Below are positions 46,498 to 54,530 of a stretch of DNA of 64,000 nucleotides, piece by piece. The first letter of the stretch is position 1; the number at the start of each line of letters is the position of its first letter. The translations under genes were made by a program, and so were the position numbers. Below the pieces are notes generated by a model, which saw nothing but the letters and a program-made list of their open reading frames with translations, was not told the DNA's origin and made no database searches. The stretch comes from JBQTII01 sp052388275 (GTDB lineage: Bacteria > Actinomycetota > Actinomycetes > Sporichthyales > Sporichthyaceae). The stretch lies in contig JBQTII010000063.1 in assembly GCA_052388275.1 (NCBI GenBank), positions 37,257 through 101,256 of the forward strand. Reading direction: 5' to 3'.

Positions 46498-48165
46498 ATG
46501 AGTGCGCAGGGCAGCAACGCGGACCAAAGCGGGGCATCCGCGGCGGCTCAGGTCGCGAGGTCGATGCCGGACACCTTCCACCTCTACGACACCACGCTGC
46601 GCGACGGTGCGCAGGGCGAGGGCATGGCCCTGACCGTGGCCGACAAGCTCTCGATCGCCCGCCATCTCGATGATCTCGGGGTCGGCTTCATCGAGGGCGG
46701 CTGGCCCGGTGCGCTGCCCAAGGACACCGAGTTCTTCGCCCGCGCGCAGAAGGAACTGCACCTGCGCCACGCCGCCCTGACCGCGTTCGGTGCCACCCGC
46801 AGGGCCGCCGGTAAGGCCGCCGACGACCCGCAGGTCGCGGCCCTGCGCGAATCCGGCGCCGGCGTCATCTGTTTGGTCGCGAAGGGCCACGAGGGGCACG
46901 TCGTCAAGGCACTGAAGACCGACCTGGCGGAGAACCTCGCGATGATCCACGACACGGTCACGCACCTGCGCGCCGAGGGCCGACGGGTCTTCGTCGACGC
47001 CGAACATTTCTTCGACGGGTACACCACCAACGCCCCCTACGCGATCGAGGTCGTGCGCACCGCGATGGAGGCGGGCGCTGACGTCGTCGTGCTGTGCGAC
47101 ACCAACGGCGGCATGCTGCCCAGCCGTTTGACCGACGTCGTTCGCGACGTCCTGGACCGTACCAGCGCGCGCCTGGGCATCCACTGTCACGACGACGTCG
47201 GCTGCGCGGTGGCCAACTCCCTGGCCGCGGTCGAGGCGGGCGTCACCCACGTCCAGGGTGTGATGAACGGCTACGGCGAACGCTCCGGCAACGCGAACCT
47301 CGCCACCCTCATCGGCAATCTGCAACTGAAGATGGGTCACTCGGTGCTGCCGATGGGCAAGCTGATCGAACTTGCCCGGGTCAGTCATGCCGTGGCGGAG
47401 GTGGCGAACCAGACGCCCCGTCAGCACGCGCCTTACGTCGGCAGCAGCGCCTTCGCCCACAAGGCCGGCCTGCACGCCTCGGCCATCAAGGTCGATCCCG
47501 ACCTGTACCAGCACATCGATCCGGCGCTGATCGGCAACGACATGCGCATGCTCGTCTCGGAGATGGCGGGGCGGGCCAGCGTCGAGCTCAAGGGTCGCGA
47601 GCTCGGACACGATCTTTCGGTGAACAAGGCGGCGCTGAACCGCGTTGTCGAGCGGGTCAAGGAGTTGGAGGCGCGGGGGTATTCGTTCGAGGCTGCCGAC
47701 GCATCTTTCGACCTGCTGGTCCGTGAGGAACTCAACCCGGGTGCGGAGCGGTCCTTCGAACTGGAGTCCTGGCGGGTCATCGTCGACCGCGACGCCACCG
47801 GCGCGGTGCGCACCGAGGCCACGGTGAAGGTGCACGCCGGCGGCGAGCGGGTGGTCGCCACCGGCGAGGGAAACGGGCCCGTCAACGCGCTCGACACGGC
47901 CCTGCGTCAGTCCTTGGAGAGGGTCTACCCGGACCTGGCCAACCTGGAGTTGCTCGACTACAAGGTGCGCATCATCGAGGGCTCGCACGGTACCGGCGCC
48001 GTCGTCCGTGTCCTGGTGGAGACCACGGACGGACAGACCGAGTGGGACACCGTGGGCGTGCACGAGAACCTCATCGAGGCCAGTTGGCAGGCTCTCGCCG
48101 ACGCCGTGACCTACGGGCTGCTGCGCCACGAGAGCACGGCGTCGGTCCTGGACTCACTGGACTGA
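46498..48165 (+). CDS. cimA: (R)-citramalate synthase
   Basis: Condenses acetyl-CoA and pyruvate to citramalate, giving 2-oxobutyrate for isoleucine without threonine. 555 residues. The HMGL-like TIM barrel opens with FHLYDTTLRDGAQGEGM (catalytic Arg and metal Asp), then FIEGGWPGALPKDTEFF, DTNGGMLP, GIHCHDDVGCAVANSLA (HxH metal site), NGYGERSGNANL and HKAGLHASAI. The C-terminal LeuA-type regulatory domain (~residues 400-540) has YKVRIIEGSHGTGAVVRVLV. This layout distinguishes CimA from isopropylmalate synthase. GCGGAGAA is 5-6 nt before ATG 46498. Preceded by the attenuator-like leader. Confidence 0.92.
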   Translation: MSAQGSNADQSGASAAAQVARSMPDTFHLYDTTLRDGAQGEGMALTVADKLSIARHLDDLGVGFIEGGWPGALPKDTEFFARAQKELHLRHAALTAFGATRRAAGKAADDPQVAALRESGAGVICLVAKGHEGHVVKALKTDLAENLAMIHDTVTHLRAEGRRVFVDAEHFFDGYTTNAPYAIEVVRTAMEAGADVVVLCDTNGGMLPSRLTDVVRDVLDRTSARLGIHCHDDVGCAVANSLAAVEAGVTHVQGVMNGYGERSGNANLATLIGNLQLKMGHSVLPMGKLIELARVSHAVAEVANQTPRQHAPYVGSSAFAHKAGLHASAIKVDPDLYQHIDPALIGNDMRMLVSEMAGRASVELKGRELGHDLSVNKAALNRVVERVKELEARGYSFEAADASFDLLVREELNPGAERSFELESWRVIVDRDATGAVRTEATVKVHAGGERVVATGEGNGPVNALDTALRQSLERVYPDLANLELLDYKVRIIEGSHGTGAVVRVLVETTDGQTEWDTVGVHENLIEASWQALADAVTYGLLRHESTASVLDSLD

Positions 48166-48173
48166 CGGCTCGC

Positions 48174-48617
48174 TCAATCGGCCAGCGAGACCAGTGACAG
48201 GGTGCGCATCGACGCGATCGAGTGCGACAACAGGCCCTTGATGACCATTCTTCGGCCGATGATCTGGCGCAGGATGCGGGCCCCGAGGGGGGTCAGGAAG
48301 CCGATCGGCAACAATCCGCCGGCCTTGACCCGCAGCTTGGACAGGTCCAGCAACTGGTCGGAGTCCACGTGGAGCGCGACATTAGGCTCACCGACGATGC
48401 CGTTGTAGAGGATCGCGCCGTGGGCACTGAAGTCGATCGTGACCTCGGTCTCGGTGTCGGTGCTGATGATCGCCACCGGCCGGCGCATCCGCTTGGCCAC
48501 CTTGATCATGTAGGGCTTGTTGGCGAAGTTCTGCTCCAGCAGGGCCTTCATGATGCTTGCTGTGCCGTTCGCCTCGTCGCCCGCAGCACAGGTGACGGGG
48601 TACTCCGTGGTAGTCAC
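48174..48617 (-). CDS. SCP2-like small protein of unknown function
   Basis: A 147-residue soluble protein, convergent with cimA (8-bp gap). The central strands PVAIISTDTETEVTIDFSA and NVALHVDSDQLLDLSKLRV and the C-terminal helix ILRQIIGRRMVIKGLLSHSI suggest the sterol-carrier-protein-2 fold, which binds lipids or acyl chains in a hydrophobic tunnel. No catalytic motif is apparent. ATG 48617. The match is by shape, so function remains open. Confidence 0.55.
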   Translation of the reverse strand: MTTTEYPVTCAAGDEANGTASIMKALLEQNFANKPYMIKVAKRMRRPVAIISTDTETEVTIDFSAHGAILYNGIVGEPNVALHVDSDQLLDLSKLRVKAGGLLPIGFLTPLGARILRQIIGRRMVIKGLLSHSIASMRTLSLVSLAD

Positions 48618-48708
48618 CAGCGCACTTTATCGAACCGGTCCCTCGCCAGGGTGCGGCAGTAGGGCCGTGCCGGTGAGCGGTGGCCACGTGCCCCGGTAGC
48701 CTCGCCGG

Positions 48709-49500
48709 GTGCGGATTGCGAGGTTCACCCATGGGGGCGAGCAGGCCTTCGGTGTCGTGACCGGTTCGGAGGGTTCCGAGGCGATCGCGCTGATCGCCGG
48801 CGACCCGCTGTACACCCCGCTGACCCCGACCGGGGACTACCTTCCGCTGGCCGAGGTCAAGCTGCTCGCGCCGGTCATCCCGCGCAGCAAGGTCATCGGC
48901 GTGGGCCGCAATTACGCCGATCACGCCGCCGAGATGGGTCACGCCCTGGATGAGAGTTCAGGCCCGCCCGAGCCGCTGCTTTTCCTCAAGCCGAACACCA
49001 CGGTGATCGGTCCCGGCGAGGCGATCGTGCACCCACCGCAGTCCAGCGAGGTTCACTTCGAGGGCGAGCTGGCCGTGGTGATCGGGCGGCTGTGCCGGGA
49101 CGTCCCGCTCGAGCGGGTCGGCGAGGTGGTCTTCGGCTACACGATCGCCAACGACGTCACCGCGCGTGACCTGCAACGCAGCGACGCCCAGTGGACGCGG
49201 GCCAAGGGCTTCGACTCCTTCTGCCCGCTGGGGCCGTGGATCGTCACCGACCTCCACGTCGAGGACCTGGCCCTCACCACGACGCTCAACTCCGAACTCA
49301 AGCAGGCCGGGCGCACCGCATCGATGGTGCACACGGTCCCGGATCTGATCACCTACATCTCCGCGGTGATGACCCTGTTGCCAGGCGACGTCATCCTCAC
49401 CGGCACGCCCGCGGGCGTCGGCCCCATGAAGCCCGGCGATGAGATCTCGGTGAGCGTGGAGGGGATCGGCACGTTGACGAACACAGTGGTGGCGAGATGA
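48709..49500 (+). CDS. Fumarylacetoacetate-hydrolase-family protein
   Basis: A 263-residue FAH-superfamily enzyme, cleaving C-C bonds or decarboxylating small dicarbonyl acids with a divalent metal. GVGRNYADHAAEMG, LFLKPNTTVIGPGEAIVHPP, VHFEGELAVVIGR (metal Glu residues), GYTIANDVTARDLQ, DAQWTRAKGFDSFCPLGPWI and ILTGTPAGVGPMKPGDEI are all typical. GTG 48709 gives the standard N-terminus. Its ATGA overlap with gltX is the arrangement seen in many actinobacteria, where it is probably a housekeeping oxaloacetate- or acylpyruvate-acting enzyme; the specific reaction is not fixed by sequence. Confidence 0.88.
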   Translation: MRIARFTHGGEQAFGVVTGSEGSEAIALIAGDPLYTPLTPTGDYLPLAEVKLLAPVIPRSKVIGVGRNYADHAAEMGHALDESSGPPEPLLFLKPNTTVIGPGEAIVHPPQSSEVHFEGELAVVIGRLCRDVPLERVGEVVFGYTIANDVTARDLQRSDAQWTRAKGFDSFCPLGPWIVTDLHVEDLALTTTLNSELKQAGRTASMVHTVPDLITYISAVMTLLPGDVILTGTPAGVGPMKPGDEISVSVEGIGTLTNTVVAR

Positions 49501-50975
49501 GCGCCCCGGTGCGCGTGCGCTTCGCCCCCTCGCCCAGTGGTGACCTGCACGTCGGCAACATCCGCACCGCGCTGTACGACTGGGCCTACGCCCGCCGCAC
49601 CGGCGGCACCTTCGTGTTCCGGATCGAGGACACCGACTCCGCCCGGGTCACGCCCGAGTACATCGAGGCCGCCGTGGACTCCATGCGCTGGCTCGGCCTG
49701 GACTGGGACGAGGGCCCGGAGGTCGGCGGACCGCACGCGCCCTACCAGCAATCGCAACGTCTGCATCTCTACACCGAATGGGCGCAGCGCTTCCTGGATT
49801 CCGGGCACGCCTACCACTGTTACGAGAGCCCGGCAGAGGCCCGCGAACGGGTGGCCCGGCAGAAGGCCGCCAAGCTCGATCCCGGATACGACGGTCACAG
49901 TCGCGATCTGACGCCTGCGCAGCGCGCGGCCTACGAGGCGCAGGGACGCACACCGGTCATCCGGTTCCGGATGCCGGAGGGCATCACGACCTTCACTGAC
50001 CTGATCCGCGGTGAGGTCAGTTTCGACAACGCGCTGATCCCGGACTTCGTGCTGATGCGCGGCGACGGGTCCCCGCTCTACACCCTCGCGGTCGCGGTAG
50101 ACGACGTCTTGATGAAGATCTCCCATATCGTGCGCGGGGAGGATCTGCTGTCCTCGACGCCCCGTCAGATTGCTGTCTATCGGGCGATGGGACTGACCGA
50201 CTCCGAGTTACCGGTCTTCGCCCATTTGCCGTTCGTGATGGGGCAGGACAACGCGAAGCTGAGCAAACGACACGGTGCGGTGAACATCAGTGCGTTCCGG
50301 GCCGATGGTTACCTGCCCGAGGCGATGTGCAACTACCTGGCGCTGCTCGGCTGGTCGCCCGGGGACGACAGCCGGGAAGAGTTCGACCTCGCGGAGCTGG
50401 CCGCCGCCTTCACCCTTGATCGCGTCAACACCAGCCCCGCGCGGTTCGATCCTAAGAAGCTCGACTCGATCAACGGCGCCTGGATCCGGCGCTTGGACGC
50501 GGCGGACTTCGCCGCCCGCTTGATGCCGTTCCTGGCCGGTGCCGCCCTGGTCAGCGACCCGCTCACCGCTGCCCAGCGACGGTTGCTCGAGGGGGCCGCG
50601 CCGCTGGTCCAGCAACGCCTGGTGCGGTTGACCGAGGTCGTGGACCTGCTCGGCTTCCTCTTCGTCGACGCGCAGGACCTGGTGCGCGACTCTGACCTGG
50701 TGGCCGCGGTGCTGACCGGGGACGCCAAGGCCGTTCTGGAGGCCGCGCTGGCGGCGCTGGAGGCGTTGCCCACCTTCGACACCGAAGTGATCGAGGGCGC
50801 GCTTCGCGGGGCGTTGATCGAAGGTCTCGGGCTCAAGCCCAAGAACGCCTTCGGGCCGCTGCGGGTGGCCGTCACCGGCCGCGTGGTGTCCCCGCCGCTG
50901 TTCGAATCTCTCGAGCTGCTCGGCCGCGAGCAGACCCTCGCCAGGCTGCGCGCCGGCCTCGAAGCGATCAGCTGA
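49497..50975 (+). CDS. gltX: Glutamyl-tRNA synthetase
   Basis: Class I synthetase of 492 residues charging tRNA-Glu, and in organisms using GatCAB also tRNA-Gln. The HIGH motif is in RFAPSPSGDLHVGNIRTALY, KMSKS appears as NAKLSKRHGAV, and FRIEDTDSARV and AVDDVLMKISHIVRGEDLLS line the active site. The C-terminal helical anticodon-binding domain follows residue ~330. Both tRNA-Gln and tRNA-Glu genes are encoded just downstream. The start overlaps the FAH-family stop (ATGA). Confidence 0.96.
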   Translation: MSAPVRVRFAPSPSGDLHVGNIRTALYDWAYARRTGGTFVFRIEDTDSARVTPEYIEAAVDSMRWLGLDWDEGPEVGGPHAPYQQSQRLHLYTEWAQRFLDSGHAYHCYESPAEARERVARQKAAKLDPGYDGHSRDLTPAQRAAYEAQGRTPVIRFRMPEGITTFTDLIRGEVSFDNALIPDFVLMRGDGSPLYTLAVAVDDVLMKISHIVRGEDLLSSTPRQIAVYRAMGLTDSELPVFAHLPFVMGQDNAKLSKRHGAVNISAFRADGYLPEAMCNYLALLGWSPGDDSREEFDLAELAAAFTLDRVNTSPARFDPKKLDSINGAWIRRLDAADFAARLMPFLAGAALVSDPLTAAQRRLLEGAAPLVQQRLVRLTEVVDLLGFLFVDAQDLVRDSDLVAAVLTGDAKAVLEAALAALEALPTFDTEVIEGALRGALIEGLGLKPKNAFGPLRVAVTGRVVSPPLFESLELLGREQTLARLRAGLEAIS

Positions 50976-51062
50976 GTGGCGCCGCGCCCAATGGTCCGGC
51001 CGCTGGCGGCATCGGGTATTCTCGCTCCTCGGCGGCAGGCCCGATCGGTCTGCGCCAACCCG

Positions 51063-51134
51063 TGGGGTATGGGGTAATTGGCAGCCCGGCTGATTCTGGT
51101 TCAGCTAGTCTAGGTTCGAGTCCTGGTACCCCAG
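51063..51134 (+). tRNA. tRNA-Gln (anticodon CTG)
   Basis: A 72-nt cloverleaf. Acceptor TGGGGTA/TACCCCA, anticodon stem GCTGA/TCAGC with loop TTCTGGT (anticodon CTG), T-arm CTAGG-TTCGAGT-CCTGG, discriminator G. CCA is not encoded. Confidence 0.95.
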
Positions 51135-51175
51135 CGCTTCATTTTCTGCCAGGTCAGACCGCACGTGTTCCACAT

Positions 51176-51248
51176 GGCCCCGTTGTGTAGTGGCCTAGCA
51201 CGCCGCCCTCTCAAGGCGGTAGCGCGGGTTCGAATCCCGTCGGGGCTA
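51176..51248 (+). tRNA. tRNA-Glu (anticodon CTC)
   Basis: A 73-nt cloverleaf. Acceptor GGCCCCG/CGGGGCT, anticodon stem CCGCC/GGCGG with loop CTCTCAA (anticodon CTC), T-loop TTCGAAT, discriminator A. The adjacent integrase remnant suggests its 3' end served as an attachment site. Confidence 0.95.
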
Positions 51249-51258
51249 CATCCGAGAA

Positions 51259-51280
51259 CCCCCTGGTCACAGGGGGTTTT
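51259..51280 (+). terminator. Rho-independent terminator after tRNA-Glu
   Basis: Stem CCCCCTG/CAGGGGG with loop GTCA and a TTTT tail, 10 nt after the tRNA-Glu discriminator base. Confidence 0.9.
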
Positions 51281-51287
51281 CGCAGTT

Positions 51288-51776
51288 TTAGCGGGCCGCC
51301 GGGAGGGCGACGATCTCGGCCTCGGTACACAACGGGTACACAAGCGCGAGAGCTGGCGCGGCCGCGGCGTCGAGGGCCTCGGCGATCTCGTCGAGACGAT
51401 CGCCGAAAAGGTGGCCGTAGAGATCGAGGGTCATGGTCGCCGACTTGTGCCCGAGCATCTGCTGCACGACCTTCACGTCAGCTCCGGACGCGATGGCCAG
51501 CGAGGGCGCCGTGTGGCGCAGGGCGTGTGGGTGCAGGCCCGCCAGCCCGACCGACTTGGCGGCGGCCGTCAGCGCGGCCCGCTGGTAGCCCTGTGCCCGC
51601 AGGGCGCCGCCAGGGGGTCGAGGAAGACCAGCTCGTCGCGACCCCTGTCGGTGACGGAGCTCGCGAGCTCGGCGAGCAGGAACCGGGGGGTAGGCACTTC
51701 GCGGCGCTCGTGCCCTTTCGGGGTACCCCAGGTCTGCACGCCGCGCACGAGCGTCACCGACTCGGGCGGCGCGGGC
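51288..51776 (-). pseudogene. Tyrosine recombinase/integrase remnant, truncated and frameshifted
   Basis: The C-terminal part of a phage-type integrase survives. It starts around VTLVRGVQTWGTPKGHERRE in one frame and continues after a one-base shift near 51617 as GGALRAQGYQRAALTAAAKS, then LHPHALRHTAPSLAIASGAD, KVVQQMLGHKSATMTLDLYG. The second catalytic Arg (ALRHT), the His of LGHKS and the nucleophilic Tyr (LDLYG) are intact. The SAM-like N-terminal domain and first catalytic block are missing, the coding signal breaking off near 51776. It ends 40 bp from tRNA-Glu, the usual place for an integrase of an element inserted in a tRNA gene. Not functional as written. Confidence 0.85.
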
Positions 51777-52126
51777 ACCTCCAGGCCTCGATCGCTGCCC
51801 ACGCCAACGCGCTCGACGCGACGTTCTCGCAGGCACTGGAACTCAACGGCGAACTCGACGCCCTGTCCCGCCGGGTCGCCGCCGATACGCGGCAGCGTCA
51901 GGAGCAGCAGCGTGCAGCGGCTCGACCTTTGACGCGGTGCGATGACGACTACGAACCTCGCCTCGCTCCGGCGTCCCCGGTCGTGGCCGGCGCGCGTTCG
52001 CGGAGTCCTGTTGGCGCGAGCAACTCGCGCAAGGCCGCGGACGTTCGCCGCCTGGCGGGCAGGAGCCGGTCCCGCGGAGCGATCCGGCCCGACGACCGCG
52101 ACAGGTCCCCGGGCATCGGGTTCTGA
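51777..52126 (+). pseudogene. Orphan coding fragment of an integrated element
   Basis: From the point where integrase similarity stops, the opposite strand reads a regular coiled-coil-like stretch (ASIAAHANALDATFSQALEL, then NGELDALSRRVAADTRQRQE) for about 50 residues before turning into low-complexity Arg/Pro sequence up to the stop at 52126. It has no start of its own. It looks like the internal piece of a mobile-element protein joined to the integrase remnant by a deletion. Function unknown. Confidence 0.4.
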
Positions 52127-52214
52127 TGGTGAGTCACCGAAGAGACGACCGTCACGGCGGTGTCGGTGGCATGCCGTCCGCGGACGGGACTGATCCTCCC
52201 GTCCGATGCGATGC

Positions 52215-52547
52215 CTACCCGGCGGAGCGGGCGGCGAGATAGTCGGCGAGGGCGGAGCGGATGACGTCGCTGGGTCGGCGGTGCTCGGCGGCGGCCACGG
52301 CGTCGAGTTGCTCGTTGAGGTCCGCCGGCAGTCGGACCTGGCGCACGGGGGAGTGCTGCCCGGGCGCGGCGTTCGGGTCCAGCGGCGGGCGACCGCCGGT
52401 GGCGCGTTCGAGAAGCGCGCGTCCGTGCTCGGCGGCTGCGGCCCCGCGCAGCGCGGTCCTCGAGTCCGGCTTGAGCGCCATGTCGTGCTCGGCCCAGTCG
52501 GCAGCATGCTGGTAGTCCCGCTCGTCGCGCTCGGTGTCGCCGCTCAT
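52215..52547 (-). CDS. Ribbon-helix-helix antitoxin-like protein
   Basis: A 110-residue protein. The acidic N-terminal half (MSGDTERDERDYQHAADWAE) would wrap a toxin, and the C-terminal RHH DNA-binding unit is VRQVRLPADLNEQLDAVAAA followed by EHRRPSDVIRSALADYLAAR. It is translationally coupled to the upstream toxin-like gene by ATGA, in the toxin-first order typical of brnTA. RHH antitoxins repress their own operon. Family placement (BrnA-like) is inferred from architecture. Confidence 0.7.
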   Translation of the reverse strand: MSGDTERDERDYQHAADWAEHDMALKPDSRTALRGAAAAEHGRALLERATGGRPPLDPNAAPGQHSPVRQVRLPADLNEQLDAVAAAEHRRPSDVIRSALADYLAARSAG

Positions 52548-52819
52548 TCGGTGTCTCCCATCCGGTCCAGGTGCTTCTGCCGGGCGATCATCACGTGGAA
52601 GATGTGCAGCCCGCGCGGCGTGACGACCTCCACCATGATCTCCAACAGCGATCCGCCCAACTGCCGCGGCGGACCGATGAACAGGGTCGGACGCACCCGA
52701 CCGGGTACTCGCGGCTCGTCGAATTCGGTCTCGACGTAACACGCGTTCGCAATGGCGTGCAAGGCATCCTCGCGGTCGATCCCGTGCTTGTCCGCGCTGT
52801 CCGCCCACGTGACCGCCAC
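52544..52819 (-). CDS. BrnT-like toxin candidate
   Basis: A 91-residue basic protein from GTG 52819. It contains KHGIDREDALHAIANA early and GLHIFHVMIARQKHLDRMG at the end, resembling the (I/V)-x-AR-x(4) C-terminus of BrnT/RelE-fold ribonucleases. Catalytic residues cannot be confirmed by eye. Gene order (toxin first, overlapping RHH antitoxin) supports a type II toxin-antitoxin pair. It is divergent from a VapBC pair and shares with it the region holding a perfect palindrome. Confidence 0.6.
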   Translation of the reverse strand: MAVTWADSADKHGIDREDALHAIANACYVETEFDEPRVPGRVRPTLFIGPPRQLGGSLLEIMVEVVTPRGLHIFHVMIARQKHLDRMGDTE

Positions 52820-52885
52820 CAGACTAATGTACTACATAACCTGCCCGCGCGGTCGGTTCGTCGAGCTTCGGCGTAGCAAGCCGGG

Positions 52886-52926
52886 CGAATCCTACACACC
52901 CAATGCGATCGGGTGTGTAGGATTCG
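52886..52926. promoter_or_regulatory. Perfect 16-bp dyad operator/promoter between two TA operons
   Basis: Arms 52886-52901 and 52911-52926 (CGAATCCTACACACCC and its exact reverse complement) with a 9-nt centre. Each arm contains TAGGAT reading outward; the right one ends 6 nt before the vapB ATG, predicting a leaderless, autorepressed transcript. Confidence 0.7.
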
Positions 52927-52929
52927 GGT

Positions 52930-53145
52930 ATGAAGCGCATAAACGTGCACCTCGATGAAGAACTCGACGCCGAGTTGGCTCGGGAATCGGCCCGGACCGG
53001 TGAGTCGAAGGCCGCCTTGCTGCGCCAAGCAGCCCGGACCTTCCTTGACACCCGTCGCCCCGGCGCCGAGTGGGATGACTTCACCGGCGCGGTGATCGAC
53101 GCACGGCCCGATGACCGGCACCACGACGACGTGATCTACCGGTGA
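52930..53145 (+). CDS. VapB-type ribbon-helix-helix antitoxin
   Basis: A 71-residue antitoxin. The RHH domain MKRINVHLDEELDAELAR with RTGESKAALLRQAAR is at the N-terminus, and the toxin-binding tail ends in RPDDRHHDDVIYR. Its ATG lies 4 nt after a perfect palindrome expected to be its operator. The stop overlaps the PIN-toxin start (GTGA). Pairing with a PIN toxin identifies it as VapB-type. Confidence 0.85.
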   Translation: MKRINVHLDEELDAELARESARTGESKAALLRQAARTFLDTRRPGAEWDDFTGAVIDARPDDRHHDDVIYR

Positions 53146-53537
53146 GGACCCAGTTCGCCGACACGAGCTTCTGGTTCGCACGCCACGTCACCGCGGACCG
53201 CAATTACCCGCTCGCGCGGGCGATCACGCCGGCCCCGGCCGTCCTGACCACCGAGCTGGTCCTGGGCGAAACCTGGACCCTGGTGAACCGGCGCGTCGGG
53301 CACGAGGCCGCGCTCGCGTGCGTGCGGGCGATCCGGCGGCTGCCGGGCGTGTGGGTCGAGCGGGTGTCCGAAGCCGATCACAGCGCAGCGTGGGCGTGGC
53401 TCGCCGCGCACGACGAACGGGAGTACTCCTTCGTCGACGCCGTCTCCTTCACGGTGATGACACGTCGTCAGGTGGGCGAGGCCCTGGCGTTCGACGGCGA
53501 CTTCACCGCGGCCGGCTTCGTCGAGGTGCGTGGCTGA
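53142..53537 (+). CDS. VapC-type PIN-domain toxin
   Basis: A 131-residue PIN ribonuclease. The acidic metal site is visible: Asp in QFADTSFWFA, Glu in TTELVLGETW, Asp in YSFVDAVSFTVM, and Asp in LAFDGDFTAAGF. VapC toxins cut tRNA or rRNA and are held inactive by VapB. The GTG start is coupled to the antitoxin. The pair appears intact. Confidence 0.87.
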   Translation: MRTQFADTSFWFARHVTADRNYPLARAITPAPAVLTTELVLGETWTLVNRRVGHEAALACVRAIRRLPGVWVERVSEADHSAAWAWLAAHDEREYSFVDAVSFTVMTRRQVGEALAFDGDFTAAGFVEVRG

Positions 53538-53684
53538 TCGAGGCGCAGGTCAGTGGCCATTCTCGTGCCACGAATCCTTGCCCGTGAAAGGCAGTCAGAA
53601 ACCTGCGTTACCCGCTCCATCTCGCACGTATCTGGCACGTTGCTCATGGTCGGGCGATCCTCTGTACCACCGGTGTCGAACGCG
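53538..53684. other. Spacer between convergent toxin genes
   Basis: About 150 bp between two PIN-toxin genes on opposite strands. No gene, repeat or terminator was recognised. Confidence 0.4.
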
Positions 53685-54119
53685 TCAGATCCGTCGGACC
53701 ACGATGCGGATTGCGGGGACTGTCTCGGCGAGAGCCGCGATGTCGTCGGGGTCAGAGGTCAGCACCAATCCGCCACCGGCGAGCACGCACGTCGCAACCA
53801 CGTGGGCATCGACGATCTGCTCGCTTCCCGCTCCGGCGGGGTGCAGGACCGCGCCCACCTGACGGGCCATCGCGAGGTCCGTATCCTGCCGGCGGATCGC
53901 GGGGCGTTCGCCCCGGTCTCGGGAGTGCCGCGCAAGGGAGGCTTCGACCGCCCGCGTCCGCGCCGCGCCGCGGCACAGTTCGGCGCATACGACCGTCGGT
54001 ACGACGACGTCAGCCGCACGTCGGTGGGCTTCGGCGAGGTAGGCCCGGACGAGATCATCCGGAACGGTTTGGCACAGCGCGTCGAGTCCGGCGGCGTCGA
54101 GGACCAACGGAGCGGTCAT
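53685..54119 (-). CDS. PIN-domain toxin of a second VapBC-like pair
   Basis: A 144-residue PIN-fold protein. Acidic residues sit at PLVLDAAGLDAL (first Asp; Ala-Gly follows instead of Ser/Thr), VVCAELCRGAART (Glu), EQIVDAHVVATC (Asp) and LTSDPDDIAAL (Asp). The order and spacing match VapC-type ribonucleases. Its ATG overlaps the antitoxin stop (ATGA), in antitoxin-first order. Unrelated in sequence to the neighbouring VapC, so it is a separate module. Confidence 0.82.
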   Translation of the reverse strand: MTAPLVLDAAGLDALCQTVPDDLVRAYLAEAHRRAADVVVPTVVCAELCRGAARTRAVEASLARHSRDRGERPAIRRQDTDLAMARQVGAVLHPAGAGSEQIVDAHVVATCVLAGGGLVLTSDPDDIAALAETVPAIRIVVRRI

Positions 54120-54376
54120 GCCGTTCCGGTAACGGCCGCGTCTAACTCATCGAAGGCGGCCCGGGCCCGGGCCACGGCTGCGGCCGCTGGCGACACGGGG
54201 CCGGCGGCGGCCTCCCACTCGGCGAGCAGACGGCCGAGTGCGGCTCGACGCCCGCGGCGTTCCACCTCGCGTTCGAGCGCCTCGTTCACGACGGAGGACA
54301 GCGTGGATCCGTCGTCAGCGCGCACTGCGTCGACCAAGTCCTCGTCCACGGTGACCGTGATCTTACGTTTAGCCAT
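54116..54376 (-). CDS. Antitoxin (RHH/CopG-like) of the second PIN pair
   Basis: An 86-residue protein. MAKRKITVTVDEDLVDAVRA is a beta-strand plus helix start of a ribbon-helix-helix, followed by SSVVNEALEREVERRGRRAA and an acidic/Ala-rich C-terminal tail. ATG 54376 is preferred because the frame further upstream lacks coding character. It overlaps and precedes its toxin. Confidence 0.8.
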   Translation of the reverse strand: MAKRKITVTVDEDLVDAVRADDGSTLSSVVNEALEREVERRGRRAALGRLLAEWEAAAGPVSPAAAAVARARAAFDELDAAVTGTA

Positions 54377-54530
54377 ACCTTCATACTGCCTGAGTCTCAG
54401 CAGGAGAGAGCTCAGGTTCGGGGCGAGGTTCGGCCGTGCACGCTCTCCGTGGACGGGACCGGACGCACCGATCACGGGGTCTCTCCCGCACAACTGTGAG
54501 TTCTTGACCTGACGTGCCAGAAGGAGTCGG

